In this document: positions 8,587 through 16,974 of the stretch, piece by piece
Position numbering within the stretch: position 1 is the stretch's first letter
How the letters are laid out: each line of letters starts with the position of its first letter
Assembly: GCA_045613745.1 (NCBI GenBank)
Contig: JAZLBP010000002.1
Location: 1 to 64,000, forward strand
DNA length: 64,000 nt
Direction: 5' to 3'
DNA from: UBA940 sp045613745
Lineage (GTDB): Bacteria > Bacteroidota > Bacteroidia > Bacteroidales > Rikenellaceae
The notes under the pieces: generated by a model
Databases searched by the model: none
Told to the model about the DNA's origin: nothing
Seen by the model: only the letters and a program-made list of their open reading frames with translations
Translations under genes and position numbers: made by a program

Positions 8587-8997
8587 ATGGAGAAGAAAGT
8601 ATTGCTGTCGTTTGCGCCGGAACTCACCTTCCGCTCGTTTGTGAACGATATTATCAAGAACTATAACGTAAATATCAATATCATCAAAGCCGACATCGAA
8701 ATCGCCAAAGGTGGCAAATTGATTGTCACCCTTGCAGGCGAGGAGTCGGATGTTATCGCTGCCGAGCAGTTTCTGACCGACAACGGCGTGGTAATCAGCC
8801 GTATGGGTAGTGCTATCAAGTTCGACCAAAACCGCTGTGTGGCGTGCGGAAGTTGCACAAGTTCGTGCCCCTCGGGTGCTCTCACCATCACCGCCCCCGA
8901 TTGGACGCTGAACTTCAACCCCGACAAGTGCATTATGTGTAAGATGTGCTTGAAGAGTTGCCCGATGAAATTGTTCTCCATCGAGTTTGCAGAATAA
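8587..8997 (+). CDS. NIL-domain / 2x[4Fe-4S] ferredoxin of homocysteine synthesis
   Basis: 136 residues from ATG 8587 (an upstream TTG at 8578 is less likely). The N-terminal ~75 residues are a NIL domain. Two ferredoxin motifs follow: Cys 84, 87, 90, 94 (CVACGSCTSSC) and Cys 115, 118, 121, 125 (CIMCKMCLKSC), each able to hold a 4Fe-4S cluster. This is the MA1822-type partner of the DUF39 protein, thought to supply electrons or sulfur for converting aspartate semialdehyde to homocysteine. It lies 12 nt after the DUF39 gene. Confidence 0.92.
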   Translation: MEKKVLLSFAPELTFRSFVNDIIKNYNVNINIIKADIEIAKGGKLIVTLAGEESDVIAAEQFLTDNGVVISRMGSAIKFDQNRCVACGSCTSSCPSGALTITAPDWTLNFNPDKCIMCKMCLKSCPMKLFSIEFAE

Positions 8998-9001
8998 ACC
9001 A

Positions 9002-9763
9002 ATGGAGCAAAAACAATATAGCAATCGAACTTATCGGCTCTGCCACTCTGGTGGTCGGAGCCGACGTTCGTTTTGTGCCAAGTTCCGCAAGAGCGACTTG
9101 TGGATAGCCGTCGATGCCGAGAGCTACTCGCCGCGTATGGGTCGCTGGGTTGTAGAACTGCTCGGTCGTATGTGGGCCGAGTTGGAGAGCTACATTGCTA
9201 CCAATCCCGAATTCGCCCCCGCGCTGTCGCCCCTGCAATATGCTGGTGGCTCGCCCCTTGCCGAGTGGATGTGCTTGGCGGGTAAGACCGCCGAGATAGG
9301 CCCTATGGGTGCTGTGGCGGGTGCTTTTGCCCAACGAGTGGGCGAGGCGCTGACACGCGAGTGGGGGTGCCGCGAAGTGATTGTCGAAAACGGCGGCGAC
9401 ATCTATCTCCGCGTCGAGAGTGACTGCGACATTGCCATCTTTGCGGGCGAATCTCCTCTGTCGGAGCGTGTGGGGTTGCATATCCCCGCCGCTATGACTC
9501 CGCTGGGAGTGTGTACCTCGTCGGGTACGGTGGGCCCGTCGCTGAGCCTCGGAAGGGGTGATGCAATGGCTGTTGTTCACCGCGACACAGCGGTGGCCGA
9601 TGCGTTGGCTACGGCCTTCTGCAACCGCATACAGACCCCCGACGATGTTGAGACTGCGGTGAATGGAGTGATGGCCGTTGAGGGCGTTTTGGGAGCGCTT
9701 GCCATCAAAGCCGACCGTATGGCGGTGGCAGGCGAGATGGAGTTGCGCATTTTCAGAGGCTAA
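9002..9763 (+). CDS. UPF0280 (COG2122) ApbE-like protein of the homocysteine cluster
   Basis: 253 residues from ATG 9002, 4 nt after the ferredoxin stop (a TTG at 8987 would overlap it). Diagnostic segments: GGSPLAEWMCLAGKTAEIGPMGAVAGAFA, VIVENGGDIYLR and GVCTSSGTVGPSLSLGRGDA. The fold is ApbE-like. COG2122 (MA1715 in Methanosarcina) is linked genetically to homocysteine synthesis with the DUF39 and NIL-ferredoxin proteins, so the operon carries the whole set; its chemical role is unsettled. Confidence 0.88.
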   Translation: MEQKQYSNRTYRLCHSGGRSRRSFCAKFRKSDLWIAVDAESYSPRMGRWVVELLGRMWAELESYIATNPEFAPALSPLQYAGGSPLAEWMCLAGKTAEIGPMGAVAGAFAQRVGEALTREWGCREVIVENGGDIYLRVESDCDIAIFAGESPLSERVGLHIPAAMTPLGVCTSSGTVGPSLSLGRGDAMAVVHRDTAVADALATAFCNRIQTPDDVETAVNGVMAVEGVLGALAIKADRMAVAGEMELRIFRG

Positions 9764-9815
9764 GGTGTCTGCATAAATTTTCGGGATAAACAAAGTTTAT
9801 TTATTTAAAAATCCG

Positions 9816-9823
9816 TACCTTTG
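9816..9823 (+). promoter_or_regulatory. -7 box of ddl promoter
   Basis: TACCTTTG, the consensus Bacteroidetes -7 element, 23 nt before the ddl start codon; no clear -33 TTG is seen. Confidence 0.55.
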
Positions 9824-9845
9824 CGGAAAATTCAAAACTATCGAA

Positions 9846-11027
9846 ATGAAAACAAAAGTAGGTGTATTCTTCGGAGGACGTAGTGTCGAGCACGAAATCT
9901 CGGTTATCTCGGCATTGCAAGCCATCAACGCAATCCCCACCGAACAATATGAAGTAATCCCCGTTTACATATCCAAGCAAGGTCGTTTCTACACCGGAAG
10001 TGAGCTGCTCAACCCACAAAACTACAAGGACATCGCAGGTCTGCTCGGCCGTTCGACCGAGGTTTACTTGCGTCCCGAACTGGGCAACGGCCGACTCTAC
10101 AAGGCCAAGGCTCCTCTGTTCGGCAAGGACTATGTGACCGAACTCGACGTGGTGTTCCCCGTACTGCACGGCACCAATGGCGAGGATGGTAACTTCCAGG
10201 GTTTGGTCGAGCTGACAGGTCTTCCCTATGTTGGTTGCAACACTCTGTCGAGCGCCAACGGTATGGACAAAATCACTATGAAGATGATTCTGCGCGAGAG
10301 CGGCATCCCCGTAATTGACTACGTTTGGTTCACCGACAAGCAATGGACCAAGAGTCGCGACGAGATGATTGCTGCCGTAGAGGAGAAAATCGGCTATCCT
10401 GCGATTGTGAAGCCCGCAAACCTCGGTTCGAGTGTGGGTATCTCGCCCGCAGCCGATCGCGCCGCACTCATCAAAGCCATCGAGACCGCAAAACAATACA
10501 CCACACGCATCATTGTTGAGCATATGGTGACCGAGCTCAAAGAGATCAACTGCTCGGTGCTCGGCAGTAGCGACGACTGCGAGGCCAGCGTATGTGAAGA
10601 GCCCGTGAAGAGTGGCGAAATCCTCTCGTACGAGGACAAATATATGGGTGGCACCAAGGGTGCTGCATCGAAAGGTATGCAGAGCACACGTCGTCAGATT
10701 CCTGCCGACCTGCCCGCCGAGACCACAGCCGAGATTCAACGTCTGGCGTGCGAAACCTTCCGCGTATTGTCGTGCGAGGGTGTGAGCCGCATCGACTTCA
10801 TCATCGACGGCGCAAATGGCGAGGTTTACGTCAACGAGATTAACGAGATTCCCGGTTCGCTCTCGTTCTACCTGTGGGAGGCTACGGGAGTGTCGTTCGC
10901 CGAGCTCACCGACCGACTTATCAAGCAAGCCCTCCGCCGCAAACGCGAACAAAGTCTCAAAACCGTAAGCTACGACCAAAATATCTTTAGCCTCGGTGGC
11001 GGCATCAAAGGCGGCGTGAAGAAGTAG
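9846..11027 (+). CDS. ddl: D-alanine--D-alanine ligase
   Basis: 393 residues. Joins two D-Ala with ATP in the cytoplasm to supply the dipeptide used by MurF. N-terminal VGVFFGGRSVEHEISVIS, HGTNGEDGNFQG, ATP-grasp segment PAIVKPANLGSSVGIS and the metal/D-Ala site RIDFIIDGANGEVYVNEINEIPGS are all present. Slightly longer than average at the C-terminus. It has its own promoter box and is followed 9 nt later by element B. Confidence 0.95.
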   Translation: MKTKVGVFFGGRSVEHEISVISALQAINAIPTEQYEVIPVYISKQGRFYTGSELLNPQNYKDIAGLLGRSTEVYLRPELGNGRLYKAKAPLFGKDYVTELDVVFPVLHGTNGEDGNFQGLVELTGLPYVGCNTLSSANGMDKITMKMILRESGIPVIDYVWFTDKQWTKSRDEMIAAVEEKIGYPAIVKPANLGSSVGISPAADRAALIKAIETAKQYTTRIIVEHMVTELKEINCSVLGSSDDCEASVCEEPVKSGEILSYEDKYMGGTKGAASKGMQSTRRQIPADLPAETTAEIQRLACETFRVLSCEGVSRIDFIIDGANGEVYVNEINEIPGSLSFYLWEATGVSFAELTDRLIKQALRRKREQSLKTVSYDQNIFSLGGGIKGGVKK

Positions 11028-11035
11028 GGTTGTTC

Positions 11036-11459
11036 GTTCTTTTGTATCGACAAAAGAACCAAAAACGACCCGCAGGCCGGGGGATTAAATATCGCCCACA
11101 CCCCACAAGGGAGTATGAGCGATATTTATAAAATCCACGGCTGGGATTATTTAGTTCATTGACAACGCAAAGGACAATGCAATACTCCACACATTTACCG
11201 AGTGTGTATGATTGAAAAGGTTTGTTCTGAAATGTTTTGATGATGAGTTAATTTCCCAAGGGGAATTTAGATAACGTTTGTGGTTGTGACCTGCAAGTTT
11301 ACTTGTGAGGTCACAAACGCAAATGTTAGGTAAAATGCCAACGGCATAACACATCATACAAACATTTATAAACTAACAAAATATAGAGAAACGCAGTTTC
11401 TCGCTCCCCCGGTTTGCGGGTCATTTTTTTGGTACTTTTTTGATGGCTCAAAAAAGTAC
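11036..11459 (+). repeat. Hairpin-capped structured intergenic element, copy B (long form)
   Basis: 424 bp; it holds essentially everything between ddl and trpS. Left cap GTTCTTTT/AAAAGAAC (11036-11059); right cap GTACTTTTTT/AAAAAAGTAC (11432-11459). Inside: core stem AAATATCGC 11087-11095 / GCGATATTT 11119-11127; stem TTGATGATG 11237-11245 / CATCAT-a-CAA 11352-11361 enclosing AACGTTTG / CAAATGTT (11273-11280, 11320-11327), TTGTGACCT / AGGTCACAA (11284-11292, 11308-11316), CAAGT / ACTTG and ATGCC / GGCAT. The same stems occur in copy C with compensating base changes. No ORF is credible. Confidence 0.85.
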
Positions 11460-11490
11460 ATAACAAAGGAAAAATAAAAACAGAAAATAT

Positions 11491-12480
11491 ATGGAAACAG
11501 TTGTTAGCGGAATTCGCTCGACAGGTATGCTCCACCTGGGTAACTACTTTGGAGCGCTCAGAAACTTTACCAAGATGCAGCACGATGCCAAGTGCTTCTT
11601 CTTCATCGCGGACTACCACTCGCTCACCACACACCCCGACCCTTCGATTCTTCACGGCAACGTAAAGAACATTCTGTCGGAGTACCTGGCTGCGGGTCTG
11701 GATCCCGAGGCGGCTACCATTTACGTTCAGAGTGACGTTCCCCAAGTGGCCGAGTTGAGCCTGCTGTTGAGTATGCACGCCTATGTAGGTGAGCTGGAGC
11801 GTACAACCTCGTTCAAGGACAAAATCCGCAAGCAACCCCAAAATGTGAATGCAGGTCTGCTGTGCTACCCCGTATTGATGGCTGCCGACATCCTGCTCCA
11901 CCGCGCCGACAAGGTGCCCGTAGGTAAGGACCAAGAGCAACACTTGGAGATGACCCGTGTGTTCGCGCGCCGTTTCAACTCGATTTATGGCGTTGAGTAC
12001 TTCCCCGAGAGCCAACCCTACAACTTTGGTCAGGATCTTGTAAAGATTCCCGGTCTGGATGGCTCGGGCAAGATGGGCAAGAGCGAGGGTAACGGTATCT
12101 TCCTGTCGGAGAGCGATGCTTCGATTCGCAAGAAGGTGATGCGCGCTGTGAGCGACTCGGGACCCACCGAGCCCAACCAACCTATGAGCGAGCCCATCGC
12201 CAACCTGTTCACCTTGTTGAAGGTTGTATCGACTCCCGACACCGTAGAGTACTTTACCGACAAGTACAACGCGTGCGAGATTCGTTACGGCGACCTCAAA
12301 AAACAACTTGCCGAGGACATCATTGCCACCGTGAGCCCCATTCGCGAGCGCATCGAGGAGATTAAGAGCAACGACAAGTATCTGCACGAGGTTGTGATGG
12401 CAGGTGCCGAGCGCGCCCGCGCAAGCGCCAACGAAACCATCCGCGCCGTACGCGAAATTATGGGTATCAAACAGTTTTAG
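11491..12480 (+). CDS. trpS: Tryptophanyl-tRNA synthetase
   Basis: 329 residues. Charges tRNA-Trp. Class I signatures: HLGN at residues 15-18 (HIGH equivalent) and KMGKS near residue 195 (KMSKS loop, in GSGKMGKSEGN); GKDQEQHLEMTR is the ATP/Trp-site segment. Length is standard for a bacterial TrpS. The gene is exactly bracketed by the two long structured repeats B and C, copy B occupying its leader. Confidence 0.96.
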   Translation: METVVSGIRSTGMLHLGNYFGALRNFTKMQHDAKCFFFIADYHSLTTHPDPSILHGNVKNILSEYLAAGLDPEAATIYVQSDVPQVAELSLLLSMHAYVGELERTTSFKDKIRKQPQNVNAGLLCYPVLMAADILLHRADKVPVGKDQEQHLEMTRVFARRFNSIYGVEYFPESQPYNFGQDLVKIPGLDGSGKMGKSEGNGIFLSESDASIRKKVMRAVSDSGPTEPNQPMSEPIANLFTLLKVVSTPDTVEYFTDKYNACEIRYGDLKKQLAEDIIATVSPIRERIEEIKSNDKYLHEVVMAGAERARASANETIRAVREIMGIKQF

Positions 12481-12482
12481 TT

Positions 12483-12899
12483 GTTCTTTTGTATCGACAA
12501 AAGAACCAAAAACGACCCGCAAACCGGGGGATTAACTATCGCCCAAACCCCACAAGGGGGTATGAGCGATAGTTATAAAATCCACGGCTGGGTTATTTCG
12601 GTTCATTGAAAATTCAATAGAGCAGCAAAACCATTTTGCACCCACAACCAAGCAAGGTGTGAAATGACTTGTTGGATTATAATTGGATGATGGGTTTATT
12701 CCCGAAGGGAAATCTATATGAATTTTGCGAGCGGAGGCTGCAAACTTGTTTGTGAGCCTTCGGGCGCAAAGTTCAGATAAAATGCCAGCGGCATTACCAT
12801 CATCCAAACATAAGTAACAATATTAGAAAAACGAAGTTTTTCGTTCGGGCGGTCTGCGCCTCATTTTTTTGGTACTTTTTTGATGACTCAAAAAAGTAC
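12483..12899 (+). repeat. Hairpin-capped structured intergenic element, copy C (long form)
   Basis: 417 bp filling the trpS to ClC gap. Left cap identical to copy B (12483-12506); right cap GTACTTTTTT/AAAAAAGTAC (12872-12899). Stems: AACTATCGC 12534-12542 / GCGATAGTT 12566-12574; GGATGATGG 12685-12693 / CCATCATCC 12797-12805; TGAATTTTGCG 12719-12729 / CGCAAAGTTCA 12765-12775; AGGCT / AGCCT (12735-12739, 12755-12759); CAAAC / GTTTG; ATGCC / GGCAT. Relative to copy B several pairs are changed on both sides. Nothing else is seen in this gap. Confidence 0.85.
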
Positions 12900-12919
12900 A
12901 ATACTAATCGTAAATAAAA

Positions 12920-14710
12920 ATGATAAACTCCAAGGAGCCCACTTTGTGGGACAAGACATATACGCGATTCATTACTCTGACGCGCAGGTTGAACGACAAT
13001 CAGTTGATGATGGTGTTGGCTTGCGTTGTGGGTATCTGTGCTGCGTTGGGAGCCTACCTGCTCGAGATGCTGCTGCACTACATTAAGGCGGGTTTGGTGA
13101 GCTGGTTTCCTGTGGACGAGGCGAGCCTCCTCTACCTGTTCTATCCCATTATAGGTGTGATTATAGCCAGCCTTTTTGTGCGCTATATCGTGCGCGACGA
13201 CATCTCGGAGGGAGTTACCAAGGTGCTCTACTCGATGTCGAGCAAGAACTCCAAACTCAAACGCCACAATATGTGGACTTCGGTTGTGGGTAGTGCTGTG
13301 ACCATCGGATTTGGTGGTTCGGTGGGTCCCGAGGCTCCTATCGTGCTTACGGGAGGTGCCATTGGCTCGAATGTGGGTCAGTTTGCAAGGCTCAACTACA
13401 AGCAAACCACAATGCTGTTGTGCTGTGGCGCGGGTGCTGCTGTGGCGGCGATTTTCAAGGCGCCGATTGCGGGTCTGGCCTTCGTGTTGGAGATTCTGAT
13501 GTTCGAGCTTACGGGCAATACCATCATTCCGCTGCTGCTGTCGATGGTTGCTGCAACCACTCTGTCGCTCTTTTTGCGAGGCTTTGATACGGTGCTTGCG
13601 GTAAACCTTACCGAGACTTTCCAACTGAGCACCATCCCGATGTATATCGTGCTGGGTATTATGTGCGGTTTGGCGGCTTACTACTTTACAAGTGTCAAGG
13701 ACTGGGTCGGAAAGCTGTTCAGCCGATTCGACAAACAATACAAAAAGTGGATTGCAGGTGGTATCATCATCGGTGTGCTTGTGTTTATCTTCCCCACACT
13801 TTATGGCGAGGGTTATGAGTCGTTCACAAGCCTGATGCACGGTAATACCGACAACCTGCTCGATACCTCGCTCTTCTACCGTTGGAGGGACAAGGAGTGG
13901 GTTATCGCGCTGGTGCTGCTGGCCACTATGATGTTCAAGGTTGTGGCTACGATGACCACCACTGCTGCGGGCGGTATCGGCGGTACCTTTGCGCCGTGTC
14001 TGTTTGTGGGTGCCTATATGGGTGCGCTGATTGCCTTCTCGTGCAACCACTTCCTGGGTATGGACCTTCCCATTATGTCGTTCACGCTGGTGGGTATGGC
14101 AGGCGTTATGGTGGGTGTGATGAAAGCACCGCTGACGGGAGTGTTCCTGATTGTGGAGTTGAGTGGCGGCTATGGTCTGTTCATTCCGCTGATGATTGTT
14201 GCGGCTGTGTCGTACATCATCGACTACTACTTGGAGCCCGACTCGATTTATACCAAACAACTGCGCGAGCGCGGACTGCTGCTCACCCACGACAAAGACT
14301 CGTCGGTTATGGTGTTCCTGCACGTTGACGAGCTTATGGAGACCGATTTCCTGCGTATTACCCCGACCAACACTCTGGGCGACATTGTGAAGATTGTGCG
14401 CGGTGGCCGCCGCAACATCTTCCCCGTGGTCAATGACGACGACAAACTGCTGGGTGTGGTGCAACTCGACGACATTCGTGGCGATATGTTCGACCCCTCG
14501 AAATACGACAAACGCATCACCGAGTATATGATTCAACCGCCCGACAAGATTCTGCCCAACGAGCAGATTGCAAGCGTTATGAAACGCTTCGAGGAGTGCA
14601 GCACCTGGATGTTGCCTGTGGTTGACAAGACGGGTCGCTACATTGGATTTATCTCCAAGTCGCGTATCCTTGCCGCTTATCGCGAGCAGCTCGTGAACAT
14701 CACCCAATAA
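12920..14710 (+). CDS. ClC-family chloride channel/antiporter with CBS pair
   Basis: 596 residues. An N-terminal ClC membrane domain of about 430 residues carries GFGGSVGPEAPIVLTGGAIGS (the GxEGP region with the gating Glu kept), a Ser-containing early helix and GGIGGTFAPCLFVGAYMG (GxFxP). The C-terminal ~140 residues (from about TDFLRITPTNTLGDIVKIV) are two CBS domains that usually bind nucleotides and regulate transport. The kept gating Glu favours H+/Cl- exchange over a pure channel. Starts at ATG 12920 just after repeat C. Confidence 0.93.
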   Translation: MINSKEPTLWDKTYTRFITLTRRLNDNQLMMVLACVVGICAALGAYLLEMLLHYIKAGLVSWFPVDEASLLYLFYPIIGVIIASLFVRYIVRDDISEGVTKVLYSMSSKNSKLKRHNMWTSVVGSAVTIGFGGSVGPEAPIVLTGGAIGSNVGQFARLNYKQTTMLLCCGAGAAVAAIFKAPIAGLAFVLEILMFELTGNTIIPLLLSMVAATTLSLFLRGFDTVLAVNLTETFQLSTIPMYIVLGIMCGLAAYYFTSVKDWVGKLFSRFDKQYKKWIAGGIIIGVLVFIFPTLYGEGYESFTSLMHGNTDNLLDTSLFYRWRDKEWVIALVLLATMMFKVVATMTTTAAGGIGGTFAPCLFVGAYMGALIAFSCNHFLGMDLPIMSFTLVGMAGVMVGVMKAPLTGVFLIVELSGGYGLFIPLMIVAAVSYIIDYYLEPDSIYTKQLRERGLLLTHDKDSSVMVFLHVDELMETDFLRITPTNTLGDIVKIVRGGRRNIFPVVNDDDKLLGVVQLDDIRGDMFDPSKYDKRITEYMIQPPDKILPNEQIASVMKRFEECSTWMLPVVDKTGRYIGFISKSRILAAYREQLVNITQ

Positions 14711-14725
14711 AGAACGCGTTTAAGA

Positions 14726-14838
14726 AGGTGATTTCTTCGTTACGCTCGCCCTCGAAATCCTCACATACGCCAAAGTATGCTGCGATTCTTCGGGCATCGC
14801 AAGCCTTGAAATCCCTCTTTTTATACACATTCTATAAA
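14726..14838. repeat. GATTTC/GAAATC hairpin-rich intergenic repeat
   Basis: The gap between the ClC gene and dprA begins with AAGGTGATTTCTTCG and continues with GAAATC, CATAC/GTATG and GCGAT/ATCGC complementary arms, ending GAAATCCCTCTTTTT. The first 15 nt recur exactly at 33470-33484. It resembles the palindromic GAAATC-type repeats common between Bacteroidales genes (recalled pattern, not searched). Confidence 0.45.
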
Positions 14839-14863
14839 TGACCTCCCCAACACTTATTGGATA

Positions 14864-15958
14864 ATGACCATCGCGGACATAGCTCTAACCCTCCACTCGG
14901 GTCTGGGCGCTATTACCATAGCGCGCCTTGTCGAACACTTTGGTTCGGCAGAGGAGGTCTATGCCGCGGGCGAAAATGCTCTGGTTGAGGCGGGTCTTAA
15001 ACGACCTATTGCCCACAGCGTGGCTCTGCGCGAAACTCACGCAAGGGCCGAGGCCGAGTATCTGTATATGCAACAACGGGGCATCAAGGCTGTGGCCGTA
15101 GGCGACGCACTCTATCCGCGTCTACTGGCCGAAGCTGCCGACCGCCCCCACGTCTTATATTATATAGGTAATATCGAGGTGCTTGCTGGCCACACGTTGG
15201 CCGTGGTCGGCACCCGCAACTCCACATCCTATGGCTCGATAATGACCGACAAGATGGTCGAATACCTTGCGGGACGCGTGGCAGGACTCTGCATTGTCAG
15301 TGGCCTGGCCTTCGGAACGGACTCCAATGCCCATCGTGCCGCCCTGCGCTATGGCCTGCCTACGGCAGCCGTTATCCCGTCGAGCCTTCCCGACATCGTA
15401 CCCTCTGAACATACCGCCCTCGCCAAAGATATTATCGAGCGCGGAGGCGTGATTGTGTCGGAGTTCCACTCGGGCAACCGCACCGCGCGCAACAGCTTTG
15501 TGAGCCGCAACCGCATCATCGCCGCTGTGAGCGAAGGTACTCTGCTGGTGGAATCCAAGGCTTCGGGTGGCTCAATGACCACCGCCGAGTTTGCTACGGG
15601 CTACAACCGCACACTGCTTGCGCTGATGGGACGCGCCACCGACCCCACAAGTGCCGGTACCAACCGCCTTATTGTCAATCGCACGGCAAGCGCTGTGTGT
15701 AGTGGCGAGGACATTGTGCGCGAAATGTATTGGGACATTGCCGACGCCGAGGTGGGAACGCTGAACTTCGACGCTCCCGAACCCTCGCGCGAGGAGAAGG
15801 GTTTGTTAAGCAAGATGCCTGCGGGCGAGGCTGTGTCGATGGACGAGCTGTGCGAGGTGTGCGGAGTGAGCCGCGGCGAACTTTCGATAATGCTTGTGGA
15901 GTTGGAAATGGACGGAGCAGTGCGCCGCCTGCCCGGAGATAGTTACATCAAGTTATGA
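14864..15958 (+). CDS. dprA: DNA-processing protein DprA
   Basis: 364 residues. Loads RecA on incoming single-stranded DNA. An N-terminal helix-hairpin-helix-like part (LHSGLGAITIARLVEHFG) is followed by the Rossmann-like DprA core: VVGTRNSTSYG, IVSGLAFGTDSNAH, FVSRNRIIAAVSEGTLLVES and SGGSMTTAEFA, and a C-terminal winged-helix-like domain (MDELCEVCGVSRGELSIML). Overlaps the TatD gene by 4 nt (ATGA), so translation is coupled. Confidence 0.94.
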   Translation: MTIADIALTLHSGLGAITIARLVEHFGSAEEVYAAGENALVEAGLKRPIAHSVALRETHARAEAEYLYMQQRGIKAVAVGDALYPRLLAEAADRPHVLYYIGNIEVLAGHTLAVVGTRNSTSYGSIMTDKMVEYLAGRVAGLCIVSGLAFGTDSNAHRAALRYGLPTAAVIPSSLPDIVPSEHTALAKDIIERGGVIVSEFHSGNRTARNSFVSRNRIIAAVSEGTLLVESKASGGSMTTAEFATGYNRTLLALMGRATDPTSAGTNRLIVNRTASAVCSGEDIVREMYWDIADAEVGTLNFDAPEPSREEKGLLSKMPAGEAVSMDELCEVCGVSRGELSIMLVELEMDGAVRRLPGDSYIKL

Positions 15959-16731
15959 TTCTTTGCGATACACATAGTCACATCTTTGACGACGCCTTCG
16001 ACGCCGACCGCGCCGAGGTTGTCCGCCGCGCCACAGAGTCGGGTGTCGAGCGCATAATTCTTCCCGCCATAGACTCCGAGTCGCACTCGCGACTTATCGA
16101 CACACTGCACGCCTTCCCCGAGGTGTGTCGAGGTGCTATGGGTGTTCACCCTACGAGTCTTACGGCCGAGAATGTGGAGGCCGAGTTGGAGGAGGTGCGC
16201 CGCCTGCTGGACTGTGGCGAGGAGTGGGTTGCCATAGGCGAAATCGGACTCGACTACTATTGGAGTACCGACCACACCGAGGCGCAACATCGCGCCCTGC
16301 GCTGTCAACTGGATTGGTCGTTGGAGCGTGGCCTGCCCGTTATTATCCACACTCGCGAGGCGTGGGACGATATGACCGCGCTGCTGGAGGAGTACTCGGG
16401 TCGCGGCTTGCGGGGCGTTATGCACGCCTTCTGCGGAACGGTTGACCACTATGAGCGCATCCGCCGTACGGGCGACTGGGTGTTCGGTATTGGTGGCGTT
16501 GTCACCTACAAGAAGGGTGGCGTGGCCGAGGTTGTGGCACAGATGGAACTGGCCGACCTTGTGGTCGAAACCGACGCGCCGTATCTGCCTCCCGTTCCCT
16601 ATCGTGGCAAACGCAACGAGCCCGCGTATGTGATTCACACCGCCCATCGCATCGCCGAGGTGTTGGGCGTGTCTATTGCGGAGGTTGCTCGCCATACCCG
16701 CGAAAACGCAAAGCGCATCTTCGGAGTGTAG
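15955..16731 (+). CDS. TatD-family metal-dependent DNase
   Basis: 258 residues. Metal ligands are visible: CDTHSH near residue 3-8, GEIGLDYYW (Glu), VIIHTREAWDD, HAFCG and VVETDAPYLPP (Asp). These define the TatD 3'-5' exonuclease/hydrolase family. It starts inside the dprA stop (ATGA) and probably shares its transcript. Followed by a terminator hairpin. Confidence 0.92.
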   Translation: MILCDTHSHIFDDAFDADRAEVVRRATESGVERIILPAIDSESHSRLIDTLHAFPEVCRGAMGVHPTSLTAENVEAELEEVRRLLDCGEEWVAIGEIGLDYYWSTDHTEAQHRALRCQLDWSLERGLPVIIHTREAWDDMTALLEEYSGRGLRGVMHAFCGTVDHYERIRRTGDWVFGIGGVVTYKKGGVAEVVAQMELADLVVETDAPYLPPVPYRGKRNEPAYVIHTAHRIAEVLGVSIAEVARHTRENAKRIFGV

Positions 16732-16755
16732 GCGTTGATAATGAGCTAAATAAGT

Positions 16756-16787
16756 TAGTAGGTATCCCACGAGTGGGGTACCTACTA
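16756..16787 (+). terminator. Terminator-like hairpin after TatD gene
   Basis: Arms TAGTAGGTATCCCAC / GTGGGGTACCTACTA followed by TTGTTTT. The first 14 nt of the arm (AGTAGGTATCCCAC) also occur in the hairpin of element D at 57299. Confidence 0.7.
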
Positions 16788-16887
16788 TTGTTTTGGAGGG
16801 TGGTCTGCGGCAGTTGTTTTCGCGCCACAAAAGAGTATATCTATATAATAGGTATCAAAAAAAACTGAAAAAAAGTTGTGCCGACGC

Positions 16888-16917
16888 TTGCAGTTTAAAA
16901 AACTTTACCTATCTTTG
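16888..16917 (+). promoter_or_regulatory. Promoter of the PerR-type gene
   Basis: TTG (16888-16890) and TATCTTTG (16910-16917) with 19 bp between; transcription should start near 16924, just before the operator. Confidence 0.7.
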
Positions 16918-16931
16918 CAATGAAAATAAAG

Positions 16932-16946
16932 TTGTAATGATTACAA
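16932..16946 (+). promoter_or_regulatory. PerR-box operator
   Basis: TTGTAATGATTACAA, a perfect 7-1-7 palindrome differing from the PerR consensus TTATAATnATTATAA by one symmetric pair. It sits about 8-22 nt after the predicted transcription start, so bound repressor would block transcription: autoregulation of the PerR-type gene and perhaps of rubrerythrin. Confidence 0.75.
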
Positions 16947-16974
16947 TTTTATAAAACAAACAACAAAACAAGCA

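Noticed and set aside
11036..12899. Reading the two long repeats as insertion sequences
   Set aside because: No transposase frame, no clear target-site duplication and strong stem covariation; a mobile origin stays possible but unsupported.
12800..14707. 635-codon open frame on the minus strand opposite the ClC gene
   Set aside because: His/Gln/Asn-rich shadow translation caused by codon bias of the true gene, with no start context.
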